Shown: positions 1-5,852 of the stretch, one piece after another
Layout: each line of letters starts with the position of its first letter
Numbering within the stretch: the stretch's first letter is position 1
Source of the DNA: Candidatus Saccharimonadota bacterium
GTDB lineage: Bacteria > Patescibacteriota > Saccharimonadia > Saccharimonadales > Saccharimonadaceae
Assembly: GCA_003545655.1 (NCBI GenBank)
Contig: DODJ01000031.1
Location: 1-7,390, forward strand
Direction of reading: 5' to 3'
Length of the DNA: 7,390 nt
Translations under genes and position numbers: made by a program
Notes under the pieces: generated by a model
Databases searched by the model: none
Seen by the model: only the letters and a program-made list of their open reading frames with translations
Told to the model about the DNA's origin: nothing

Positions 1-1341
1 ATTGTACTGCGCGACCAATCGGGTGAAATTCAGCTTTTCATACAAGAGGGGGGCGTCGCGCCACGTGATGCCGCTAAGGAGATGCTTGCCATTGAAGACC
101 TTCCGTTGCTTGACACCGGTGATTTTCTTGAAGCAACTGGCCTAGTAATTAAAACCAAGACGGGCGAAATTTCCGTGCAAGTTGCGCAACTTCGTTTGCT
201 TACAAAAGCGCTTCGGCCTATGCCAAGTGCCGTAGAAGGCTTTACGAATAAAGAAGAGCGTATGCGCCGCCGTTACATTGACATGAATGTGAACCTTGAT
301 GTTCGTGAGCGATTTGTGCGCCGTTCAAAGTTTTGGCAGGCAACGCGCGACTTCTTGAACGAACATGGCTTTATTGAGATTAATACACCTATCTTAGAGC
401 ATACTACTGGTGGGGCGGATGCCAACCCGTTTGTTACCCATATGGATGCACTTGACCAAGATTTCTACCTTCGTATTAGCCAAGAGCTTCCGTTGAAACG
501 CCTTATTGGTGCGGGCTTCGAAAAAGTCTATGATATTGGGCCACGGTTCCGCAACGAAAATTATTCTGATGAGCATCTTCCTGAGCACATCGCTATGGAG
601 TGGTACTGGGCATATGCCAACTGGCGCCAGGGTATGAAGCTTATGGAAGACATGTATCGCACCGTACTTGAAAAAACCTTTGGCACACTTCAATTTACAC
701 TAGGGGATAAAACCGTTGATATGAGTAAAGAGTGGGAGGTGTGGGATTACGCTACCATTATTAAAGAACGCTACGGTATTGATGTGTATGAAAGCTCGAT
801 TGATGAGGTGAAAAAGGCGCTTGCCGATAACAAGCTAGAGGTAGAGAAGACGGAAAACCGCGCCCGGGGTATCGACAAACTCTGGAAGAACATCCGTAAA
901 GACGTTGTGGGCCCAGTATGGCTTATTAACACGCCAAAGTTTATTTCGCCCCTCGCAAAAAGCAACCCTGATGACGATCGCACAGTACAGCGTTTCCAAG
1001 CGGTGATTGCTGGTTCTGAGCTATGTAATGGCTTTTCCGAACTTAACGACCCTATCGACCAATTAGGCCGTTTTATTGAACAGCAGAATATGCGTGACGC
1101 TGGTGATGATGAAGCGATGATGCTCGATATCGATTATGTAGAAATGCTCGAATATGGTATGCCGCCTGCCTGTGGACTTGGTTTCAGCGAGCGTGTGTTC
1201 TGGGTCTTTGAAGGCGTGACCGCCCGCGAAGGTGTGCCATTCCCGCAACTGCGCCAAGAGTACGACGAGACCACGAAAGCTATATACCCTGAAGTGCAGT
1301 TTGGAGCAAGTACGCATGCCGAAGAAACTCCTCGCCGCTAG
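1..1341 (+). CDS. lysS: Lysyl-tRNA synthetase, class II (5' end cut by window)
   Basis: Charges tRNA-Lys with lysine in the cytosol, using ATP. The frame is open from base 1, so the true start lies upstream; 446 residues are visible, and bacterial LysRS is usually about 490-505, so roughly 45-60 are missing. The first codons (VLRDQSGEIQLFI) are the middle of the N-terminal OB-fold that binds the anticodon, continued by the TKTGEISV stretch. The class II core begins with ERMRRRYIDMNVN (about 256-294). Motif 2 is FRNE at 547-558 with the following HLPEH and EWYWAYA. The LysRS-specific NGFSELNDPIDQ block is near 1027-1062 and GDDEAM follows. Motif 3 is GLGFSER at 1174-1194; many LysRS have GIGIDR here, so D is replaced by E, but the arginine is kept. 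An internal ATG at 82 would remove half the OB-fold and is not the start. The last nine codons overlap the next gene. The LysRS call rather than AspRS/AsnRS rests on the NGFSELNDP block. Confidence 0.96.
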   Translation: MVLRDQSGEIQLFIQEGGVAPRDAAKEMLAIEDLPLLDTGDFLEATGLVIKTKTGEISVQVAQLRLLTKALRPMPSAVEGFTNKEERMRRRYIDMNVNLDVRERFVRRSKFWQATRDFLNEHGFIEINTPILEHTTGGADANPFVTHMDALDQDFYLRISQELPLKRLIGAGFEKVYDIGPRFRNENYSDEHLPEHIAMEWYWAYANWRQGMKLMEDMYRTVLEKTFGTLQFTLGDKTVDMSKEWEVWDYATIIKERYGIDVYESSIDEVKKALADNKLEVEKTENRARGIDKLWKNIRKDVVGPVWLINTPKFISPLAKSNPDDDRTVQRFQAVIAGSELCNGFSELNDPIDQLGRFIEQQNMRDAGDDEAMMLDIDYVEMLEYGMPPACGLGFSERVFWVFEGVTAREGVPFPQLRQEYDETTKAIYPEVQFGASTHAEETPRR

Positions 1342-1738
1342 GTATTTATTATATGCCCTAAGCGCGGTGGTGCTTGTGGGCCTCGGGCTTCTGCTTGCTC
1401 GTCAGGTGTTGGATGTTGCAGGTGTTGCTTTTGATGTGATGACGTATATTTTGAGTGTTGCTGCACTTGCGTTGGCAGTGCTTTCGGTTATTAATAGTAT
1501 CCACCAGCAACGAGCGATGCGTCGAATGGTACGTGAGGTGCACGCTGCGGTGACAGAGCTTGAGGAGGTGGCAGACACTAACGAGGCTATCGAGCGTAAG
1601 GTTCGGGATGAGCACCGTGTCAGCACGGCAATAGCCGAGGTATTAGCAGAGTACGGGATGGGTGAGAATGAAAAAGTTCGTAAGGCAATTGCCCATCGGG
1701 TAGGAAAAAAGCTTAAAAAGGCCCCCAAAAACCCTTGA
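1316..1738 (+). CDS. Small two-helix membrane protein with cytoplasmic coiled coil, unknown function
   Basis: I do not recognise a family. The 140-residue protein starts with a basic stretch (MPKKLLAAR), then has two hydrophobic helices at about residues 10-28 and 39-61 separated by a short VLDVAGVAF loop. By the positive-inside rule both ends should be cytoplasmic. Residues about 62-112 are charged and heptad-like (HQQRAMRRMVREV, ELEEVADTNEAIERKV), probably a helical or coiled-coil tail, and the C-terminus is very basic (KKLKKAPKNP). The frame is open further upstream to an ATG at 1232, but that would mean about 110 bases of overlap with lysS. The ATG at 1316 is preceded by GGAG at 1303-1306 with a 9-base spacer and gives an N-terminus typical of a membrane protein, so it is preferred. 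The 26-base overlap suggests co-transcription with lysS. The stop codon TGA lies inside the -35 box of the next gene's promoter. Reality of the gene: fairly sure; function: unknown. Confidence 0.75.
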   Translation: MPKKLLAARYLLYALSAVVLVGLGLLLARQVLDVAGVAFDVMTYILSVAALALAVLSVINSIHQQRAMRRMVREVHAAVTELEEVADTNEAIERKVRDEHRVSTAIAEVLAEYGMGENEKVRKAIAHRVGKKLKKAPKNP

Positions 1739-1764
1739 TAAACTATCGTAATAATTGCTATACT
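1735..1764 (+). promoter_or_regulatory. Promoter for the FMN reductase gene (extended -10)
   Basis: TTGATA at 1735-1740 (-35) is followed by 18 bases and then TATACT at 1759-1764 (-10), with TG at 1756-1757 giving the extended -10 form TGcTATACT. Transcription would start near 1771, leaving a leader of about 37 bases before the preferred ATG. The -35 box overlaps the TGA stop of the preceding gene. This is the best sigma-70-type match in the window and indicates that the reductase is transcribed separately from lysS. Confidence 0.75.
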
Positions 1765-1791
1765 TAATATAGTAATTTCTTAAACAATAGC

Positions 1792-1797
1792 AGGGAG
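1792..1797 (+). promoter_or_regulatory. Ribosome binding site deciding the FMN reductase start
   Basis: AGGGAG at 1792-1797 is a good Shine-Dalgarno match. Two in-frame ATGs follow. The one at 1799 is only 1 base away, too close to be served by it; the one at 1808 has a 10-base spacer. The site therefore favours 1808, which also starts the protein directly at the first beta strand (MASVLVVTGS). Confidence 0.65.
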
Positions 1798-1807
1798 AAT
1801 GACAAGT

Positions 1808-2350
1808 ATGGCAAGCGTTTTAGTAGTGACAGGAAGTGTGCGTCCTAATAGTGTAAATGAAAAGGTAATTCCTATTGTAGTAGCCGAGCTTGAGGCGCAG
1901 GGTGCTACGACTACTGTAGCTGATTTGAAAAAGCTTGCTCTACCGTTTTATGACGCTCCGGTGCCTCCGGCTTCACCGGATTTTTCTCCTACACACGAAA
2001 ACGTAAAGGCCTGGACAAGCCAGGTGGCTGAAGCTGACGGGGTTGTTTTTGTTACCCCTGAGTATAATCACACAATGTCGCCACTGCAGTTAAATGCAAT
2101 TGATTGGATTGGTAAGGAATGGCAGGACAAGCCCATTGCGCTTGTTGGGTATGGTTGGACAAGTGGCGCGAACCAGGCGCACGCGACTGCGCGGGAAGCG
2201 CTTGCAGTGAACTTAAAAGCTAAGGTTGGCGATACGCAGACAAACTTGTTTCTAGGGAATCACCTTAACCCAGATGGGAGCGTGGCGGACAAGGCGGCGG
2301 TGAAAGCTAAATTGACGGCGACCATCACTGAGCTTCTTGAAGCTATATAG
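1808..2350 (+). CDS. NAD(P)H-dependent FMN reductase / flavodoxin-fold oxidoreductase
   Basis: A 180-residue protein of the NADPH-dependent FMN reductase family (Pfam FMN_red), soluble and cytosolic. Family members bind FMN and pass electrons from NAD(P)H to free flavin, quinones, azo compounds or metals; the substrate here cannot be read from sequence. Beta strand 1 leads into the FMN phosphate loop GSVRPNSVN (residues 9-17), the family pattern GSxRxxSxN. ADGVVFVTPEYNHTMSPLQL (75-94) contains the PEYN motif that contacts the isoalloxazine ring, followed by NAIDW (96-100). ALVGYGWTSGANQA (111-124) is the next strand and glycine-rich loop. The length matches the family's usual 175-190. The start at 1808 is chosen from the Shine-Dalgarno spacing; an ATG three codons earlier (1799) is possible. 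The gene has its own promoter and is followed by another, so it is probably monocistronic. A role in redox balance or quinone detoxification is inference. Confidence 0.92.
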   Translation: MASVLVVTGSVRPNSVNEKVIPIVVAELEAQGATTTVADLKKLALPFYDAPVPPASPDFSPTHENVKAWTSQVAEADGVVFVTPEYNHTMSPLQLNAIDWIGKEWQDKPIALVGYGWTSGANQAHATAREALAVNLKAKVGDTQTNLFLGNHLNPDGSVADKAAVKAKLTATITELLEAI

Positions 2351-2351
2351 C
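2342..2351. repeat. Perfect 10-bp palindrome over the FMN reductase stop codon
   Basis: GCTATATAGC reads the same on both strands and contains the TAG stop at 2348-2350. It has no loop and no following T run, so it is not a convincing terminator. It could be an operator half of the promoter region just downstream, or chance. Confidence 0.3.
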
Positions 2352-2373
2352 ATTCTTTGTAGCCCCAGTGGCG

Positions 2374-2385
2374 ATAGCTTGCTAT
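2374..2385. repeat. Inverted repeat ATAGC-TT-GCTAT overlapping the ABC promoter -10
   Basis: Two 5-base arms separated by TT, the right arm running into the TATACT -10 box at 2383-2388. A dimeric regulator bound here would block RNA polymerase, so it is a possible operator for the ABC exporter genes. The arms are short and no regulator gene is nearby, so the functional reading is weak. Confidence 0.35.
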
Positions 2386-2388
2386 ACT
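2380..2388 (+). promoter_or_regulatory. Extended -10 promoter for the ABC exporter operon
   Basis: TGcTATACT (TG at 2380-2381, hexamer 2383-2388) is identical in its core to the promoter upstream of the FMN reductase: both contain TTGCTATACT (1755-1764 and 2379-2388). No good -35 box lies at 16-18 bases; the nearest candidate, TTGTAG at 2357-2362, is 20 bases away. The extended -10 probably compensates. Transcription would start near 2395, giving a purine-rich leader of about 19 bases. Confidence 0.6.
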
Positions 2389-2413
2389 GAGTATAAGGAA
2401 GAAAGCGAGGGGT

Positions 2414-3139
2414 ATGATAGAGGTAAAGAACCTTACGAAAACGTATGGTAAAAAACAAAGTTCCTTCAAGGCACTAGACGATGTATCTTTTACAATACCA
2501 GACGGTGCGAGTGTAGCAATCGTAGGGAAATCAGGGAGTGGTAAGTCTACACTTATGCACGCCATGAGCGGGCTTGATAGGCCAGAGGTTGGTGAAGTGG
2601 TTATTGACGGCACTAATATTTTGAAGCTCAAAAATAAGGCAGTTGACCGTTTCCGTTCGGAAAAGATTGGCTTTATTTTTCAAGCGTTTTTCGTACAAGC
2701 GAATGAAACAGCCTACGATAACGTTGCGCTTCCTCTTGAAATTGCCGATATTGCTGGGCGCGACCGGCGTAAGCGGGTAGAAACTGCCCTCGCTGTAGTT
2801 GATTTGACCGATAAGATTAAAAGCAAGGCAGGTAATTTGTCTGGTGGCCAGAAGCAGCGTCTTGCTATTGCGCGTGCTATTGTAAACAAGCCAAGTATTA
2901 TCTTTGCCGACGAGCCGACCGGAAACCTTGACTCGGCTACAGGTGAAAAAATTGAAGAGCTGTTATTTGAGCTTAACAAAAAGGGCGGCAGCACATTAAT
3001 CATTGTTACCCATGACCATGATCTTGCTAGTAAGTGCGACATTCAAATACGCATAAAGGACGGCAAAATTGACACGATCGTTCAAGCTAAGACCTCGAAG
3101 GTGAAAAAGACGCCAAAGAAGGCGGGGGTAAAGCTATGA
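2414..3139 (+). CDS. ABC transporter ATP-binding protein, MacB/LolD type
   Basis: The 241-residue nucleotide-binding subunit of an ABC exporter, acting on the cytoplasmic face of the membrane with the permease encoded immediately downstream. All ATPase motifs are intact: Walker A GKSGSGKST (38-46), Q-loop glutamine Q90 in IGFIFQ, signature LSGGQ (142-146), Walker B IIFADEP (162-168) with catalytic E167, D-loop NLD (171-173) and H-loop H200 in IVTHD. The arrangement and FADEPTGNLDS are typical of the MacB/LolD/FtsE-like branch. After about residue 221 the protein ends in a lysine-rich tail (KTSKVKKTPKKAGVKL) not needed for the fold. The ATG at 2414 gives the canonical MIEVKNLTKTYG start. Its Shine-Dalgarno is not clean: GAGGGG (2407-2412) is only 1 base from the ATG, while AAGGAA (2395-2400) is 13 away. 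The stop overlaps the permease start as ATGA (3136-3139), so the two are translationally coupled. The cargo is unknown. Confidence 0.95.
   Translation: MIEVKNLTKTYGKKQSSFKALDDVSFTIPDGASVAIVGKSGSGKSTLMHAMSGLDRPEVGEVVIDGTNILKLKNKAVDRFRSEKIGFIFQAFFVQANETAYDNVALPLEIADIAGRDRRKRVETALAVVDLTDKIKSKAGNLSGGQKQRLAIARAIVNKPSIIFADEPTGNLDSATGEKIEELLFELNKKGGSTLIIVTHDHDLASKCDIQIRIKDGKIDTIVQAKTSKVKKTPKKAGVKL
3124..3128 (+). promoter_or_regulatory. Ribosome binding site for the ABC permease
   Basis: GGGGG at 3124-3128, inside the last codons of the ATPase gene, lies 7 bases before the ATG at 3136. Together with the ATGA stop/start overlap it supports the permease start and coupled translation. Confidence 0.5.
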
Positions 3140-4521
3140 AAACAATAGATATTGCACGACGAGCCGCAAGAAGCTTGCGGAGTGCGAAAACGCGCACCAT
3201 TTTAACAAGTCTTGCTATTGGCGTAGGGGCGTTCACTATCGCTATATCTATTGCTGCTGGCGAGGGTGCCCGCCAATATGCAGACACACTTATAGGCTCA
3301 AACATTAACCCGCGGGCGCTGTTTATCGTAAAGGACGGTAGCTTGTTTGAGGGTGGCGCTTCGCCCCTTTCTGGCTCTGGTATTCGTGAGTACGACCCTG
3401 ATGTAGGAATGACTGCCTCTGGGGCATCAATTAAGCTTATGACACAAGAGCAAGTTGATGAACTTGCTGCCCGTAGTGACCTTGAAAACGTTGTACCTAC
3501 CTATTCTCCTTCAGTAACCTATATGGTTTTTGGCGATAGTGACAAAAAGTTTTCCGCTGATGTGGCTGCGTACGACGCCACCATTACCGGTGAGGCTGCT
3601 TACGGAACACTACCCCCGCTTGGTGAAGGGCTGGCCGCTGATGAGGTGGTGATGCCAGAGAGCTTCGCGACAACCCTCGTGGAGCAAGGGGTAATAGACA
3701 CCGAAGCTGACCTCGTCGGCACGCGTGTCGTAATGACCGCTTCACGGCCAACGAGCACTGCGACGGCCGATGAGCTTGCTCAAGCCTATGCTACTGGCGG
3801 GGCGGCTGCTGTAGCGGCACTCTCGCAGCCCGAGACGAAAGAGTTTGCTTTTACTGTTCGTGCGCTTTCAAAACAGTCTGCTACTGCCCTCGTGACGGGT
3901 ACGAGTATCCAAATTCCTGTTTCGGCGGCACGTGAAATGAGCGAATATACCACTGAAGGCACGCCCGCATACCAGCGTTACGTGGGGGTGCAGGCGCTCG
4001 CTGTTGAGGGTGAAGACCCCGACGAAGTGAAGGCTGCGCTTCTTGAGGACGAGTTCTATGCGCAAACCGCCGAAGATCTTCAAGGCGTTATATTCAGTAT
4101 TGTAAATATCTTACAAGGTATTGTACTTGGCTTTGGGGTTATTGCTCTTATTGCCAGCGTATTTGGTATCATTAACACCCAGTATATTAGCGTTCTTGAG
4201 CGTACTCGCGAGATTGGGCTTATGAAGGCACTTGGTATGCGAGGGGGTGGGGTAAGTCGGCTCTTCCAGTTTGAAGCTGCCTGGATTGGTTTCCTGGGCG
4301 GTGTCATTGGTGCGGCTATTGCGGTGGTGCTTGGCATCTTGTTTAACCCGACTATCACTGAGCTTCTTGGGCTAGGCGAGGGCAACTACTTACTGATCTT
4401 CCAACCACTTCCGCTTATTGGTATGGTTATCGTTCTGATGCTTATCGCAATGCTTGCCGGCTGGTTCCCAGCGCGTAAAGCGGCAAAGCTTGACCCTATT
4501 GAAGCACTTCGCACCGAATAA
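3136..4521 (+). CDS. ABC transporter permease, MacB/FtsX family
   Basis: The 461-residue membrane subunit partnering the upstream ATPase. It has the MacB/LolC/FtsX layout: one N-terminal transmembrane helix (about residues 22-41), a large extracytoplasmic domain (about 45-315), and three C-terminal helices (about 321-346, 383-403 and 424-444). The cytoplasmic loop after helix 2, ISVLERTREIGLMKALGMRG (351-370), is the FtsX-domain signature that couples to the ATPase. The C-terminus AGWFPARKAAKLDPIEALRT (441-460) is also characteristic. The basic start (ARRAARSLRSAKTRTILTS) is typical. Family members use mechanotransmission to move lipoproteins, peptides or toxins out of the membrane or periplasm. 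No membrane-fusion protein (MacA) or outer-membrane partner is seen, as expected in a single-membrane cell. An alanine- and threonine-rich stretch at about 200-232 looks like a flexible insert in the external domain. The substrate (antimicrobial peptide, lipoprotein or other) cannot be told. Confidence 0.93.
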   Translation: MKTIDIARRAARSLRSAKTRTILTSLAIGVGAFTIAISIAAGEGARQYADTLIGSNINPRALFIVKDGSLFEGGASPLSGSGIREYDPDVGMTASGASIKLMTQEQVDELAARSDLENVVPTYSPSVTYMVFGDSDKKFSADVAAYDATITGEAAYGTLPPLGEGLAADEVVMPESFATTLVEQGVIDTEADLVGTRVVMTASRPTSTATADELAQAYATGGAAAVAALSQPETKEFAFTVRALSKQSATALVTGTSIQIPVSAAREMSEYTTEGTPAYQRYVGVQALAVEGEDPDEVKAALLEDEFYAQTAEDLQGVIFSIVNILQGIVLGFGVIALIASVFGIINTQYISVLERTREIGLMKALGMRGGGVSRLFQFEAAWIGFLGGVIGAAIAVVLGILFNPTITELLGLGEGNYLLIFQPLPLIGMVIVLMLIAMLAGWFPARKAAKLDPIEALRTE

Positions 4522-4525
4522 GATG

Positions 4526-4534
4526 TGCTACAAT
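4526..4534 (+). promoter_or_regulatory. Extended -10 promoter giving a near-leaderless serS mRNA
   Basis: TGcTACAAT (TG at 4526-4527, hexamer 4529-4534) lies in the 24-base gap between the permease stop and serS. The usual 7-base step puts the transcription start near 4541, five bases before the ATG at 4546. The overlapping TATACC (4534-4539) would put it at the A of the ATG itself. No convincing -35 box is present at 16-18 bases. Read-through from the ABC operon is possible as well. Confidence 0.5.
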
Positions 4535-4545
4535 ATACCCCAGTT

Positions 4546-5847
4546 ATGTTAGATATTCGTTATATTCGTGAAAACGCCAACGCCGTACAAGAAAACGCCC
4601 GCCGTAAAAACTACGACGTCGACATTGCCAAACTTTTGAAACTTGATGACCAGCGTCGTGAACTTTCTCAGCGTGCCGATGAGCTTCGCGAGCGTCGCAA
4701 TGCTAATGCCGCCAAAATGAAAGGCGGCAAGCCAGAAGCTTCGCTTATTGAAGAGGGGAAGGCTATTAAAATTGAGTTGGCTGAACTTGAGGAAAGCCTT
4801 GGTCTGCTTGAAGAAGACGTATTGAAACTGCAAAAAGCCGTGCCAAACATGGCAAGTGACGATGTGCCGGTGGGGGCAACAGAAGACGAAAACGTTGTTG
4901 CGAAGGTAGTGGGTGAGCCAACCGCGTTTAGCTTTACGCCAAAGAATCACTGGGAAATTGCTACCGACCGCGACTGGATCGATAAAGAACGCGCCGCAAA
5001 AGTAGCCGGGAGCCGCTTTGCCTACATTAAGGGTGACCTTGTAAAACTACAAATGGCGATTGTGCAGTTTGTGATGAACGAGCTAAGCGATAGCGCAACG
5101 CTTGAAAAAATTGCTAAAGGTGCCGGGCTTGAAGGTATTTCACTAAAGCCATTTACGCCCATTTTGCCGCCGCTTATGATTCGCACTGAATTATTTGATG
5201 CTATGGATCGCCTTGAACCACGCGATGACCGGTATAAGCTAGAGCTTGATGAGCTGTGGCTACAGGGAAGTGCCGAGCACGTTATGGGCAGTATGCACGC
5301 CAACGAGATTCTTACCGAAGACCAACTGCCACTGCGCTATCTTGGCTATGCCACCAGCTTCCGCCGTGAGGCTGGTACGTATGGTAAGGATATGGAAGGC
5401 ATTCTTCGCATGCACCAGTTCGACAAGCTGGAGATGGAAAGCTTCACTACAGGCGAGGATGGCCTTAAAGAACACCTGCTTATGGTGGCAATTCAGGAAT
5501 ATTTATTAGCATCACTTGGCCTCCCGTACCGGGTAATCCAAAAATGTACTGCTGACATTGGTAAGCCAAATGCCCGCGGTATCGATATGGAAGCGTGGCT
5601 CCCTGGGCAAGACCAGTACCGTGAAACCCACACCGCTGACTACATGACTGACTACCAGGCGCGCCGTTTGCAAACTCGTGTACGTCGTGAATCAGGTGAC
5701 CTTGAACTGATTCATACTAACGATGCGACCGCGTTCGCGCTTGGTCGCGCCATGATTGCGATTATTGAGAATGGCCAGCAAGAGGACGGAACAGTAGTCG
5801 TACCTGAGGTACTGCGCCCGTATCTTGGCGGTAAAGAGGCACTGTAG
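4546..5847 (+). CDS. serS: Seryl-tRNA synthetase, class II
   Basis: Charges tRNA-Ser (and tRNA-Sec if present) with serine in the cytosol. The 433-residue length is normal. MLDIRYIREN is the classical SerRS N-terminus, which is why the ATG at 4546 is chosen over an in-frame GTG at 4525. Residues about 28-100 form the long antiparallel coiled-coil arm (charged heptads such as RRELSQRADELRERR) that grips the tRNA-Ser variable arm. The catalytic core follows: GSRFAYIKGDL (155-165), motif 2 FRREAGTYGKDMEGILRMHQ (272-291), EAWLPGQDQYRET (349-361), DYQARRLQTR (369-378) and motif 3 GRAMIAIIEN with VPEVLRPYLGG (400-429). Three active-site segments differ from the textbook enzyme: GSAEH instead of TAEVP (241-245), THTADYMTDYQ instead of the SxSNCxDFQ type (361-371), and HTNDATAFALGR instead of HTLNGSGLAVGR (390-401). 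The rest is so typical that I read these as lineage variants. No Shine-Dalgarno precedes the ATG. The next gene starts 5 bases after the stop. Confidence 0.96.
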   Translation: MLDIRYIRENANAVQENARRKNYDVDIAKLLKLDDQRRELSQRADELRERRNANAAKMKGGKPEASLIEEGKAIKIELAELEESLGLLEEDVLKLQKAVPNMASDDVPVGATEDENVVAKVVGEPTAFSFTPKNHWEIATDRDWIDKERAAKVAGSRFAYIKGDLVKLQMAIVQFVMNELSDSATLEKIAKGAGLEGISLKPFTPILPPLMIRTELFDAMDRLEPRDDRYKLELDELWLQGSAEHVMGSMHANEILTEDQLPLRYLGYATSFRREAGTYGKDMEGILRMHQFDKLEMESFTTGEDGLKEHLLMVAIQEYLLASLGLPYRVIQKCTADIGKPNARGIDMEAWLPGQDQYRETHTADYMTDYQARRLQTRVRRESGDLELIHTNDATAFALGRAMIAIIENGQQEDGTVVVPEVLRPYLGGKEAL

Positions 5848-5852
5848 CCCGC

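Noticed and set aside
1232..1315. ATG at 1232 as the start of the small membrane protein
   Set aside because: It would overlap lysS by 110 bases and add a polar, cysteine-containing segment before the basic membrane-protein start; the ATG at 1316 has a GGAG site at proper spacing.
1700..1740. A- and C-rich end of the small membrane gene as a terminator for lysS
   Set aside because: No stem-loop can be drawn and there is no T run on the plus strand; the A runs encode lysines.
4511..4528. GCAC...GTGC pairing after the permease stop as a terminator
   Set aside because: Only four base pairs, a ten-base loop and no following T run; it also overlaps the serS promoter.
4525..4545. GTG at 4525 as an upstream start for serS, adding seven residues
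   Set aside because: The added residues (LQYTPV) are not part of the SerRS N-terminus, the stretch contains the likely -10 promoter, and MLDIRYIREN at 4546 matches the family start.
4549..4950. Open frame of 133 codons on the minus strand within serS
   Set aside because: Antisense to the coiled-coil arm of a clear serS; the protein has no domain features and no upstream signals.
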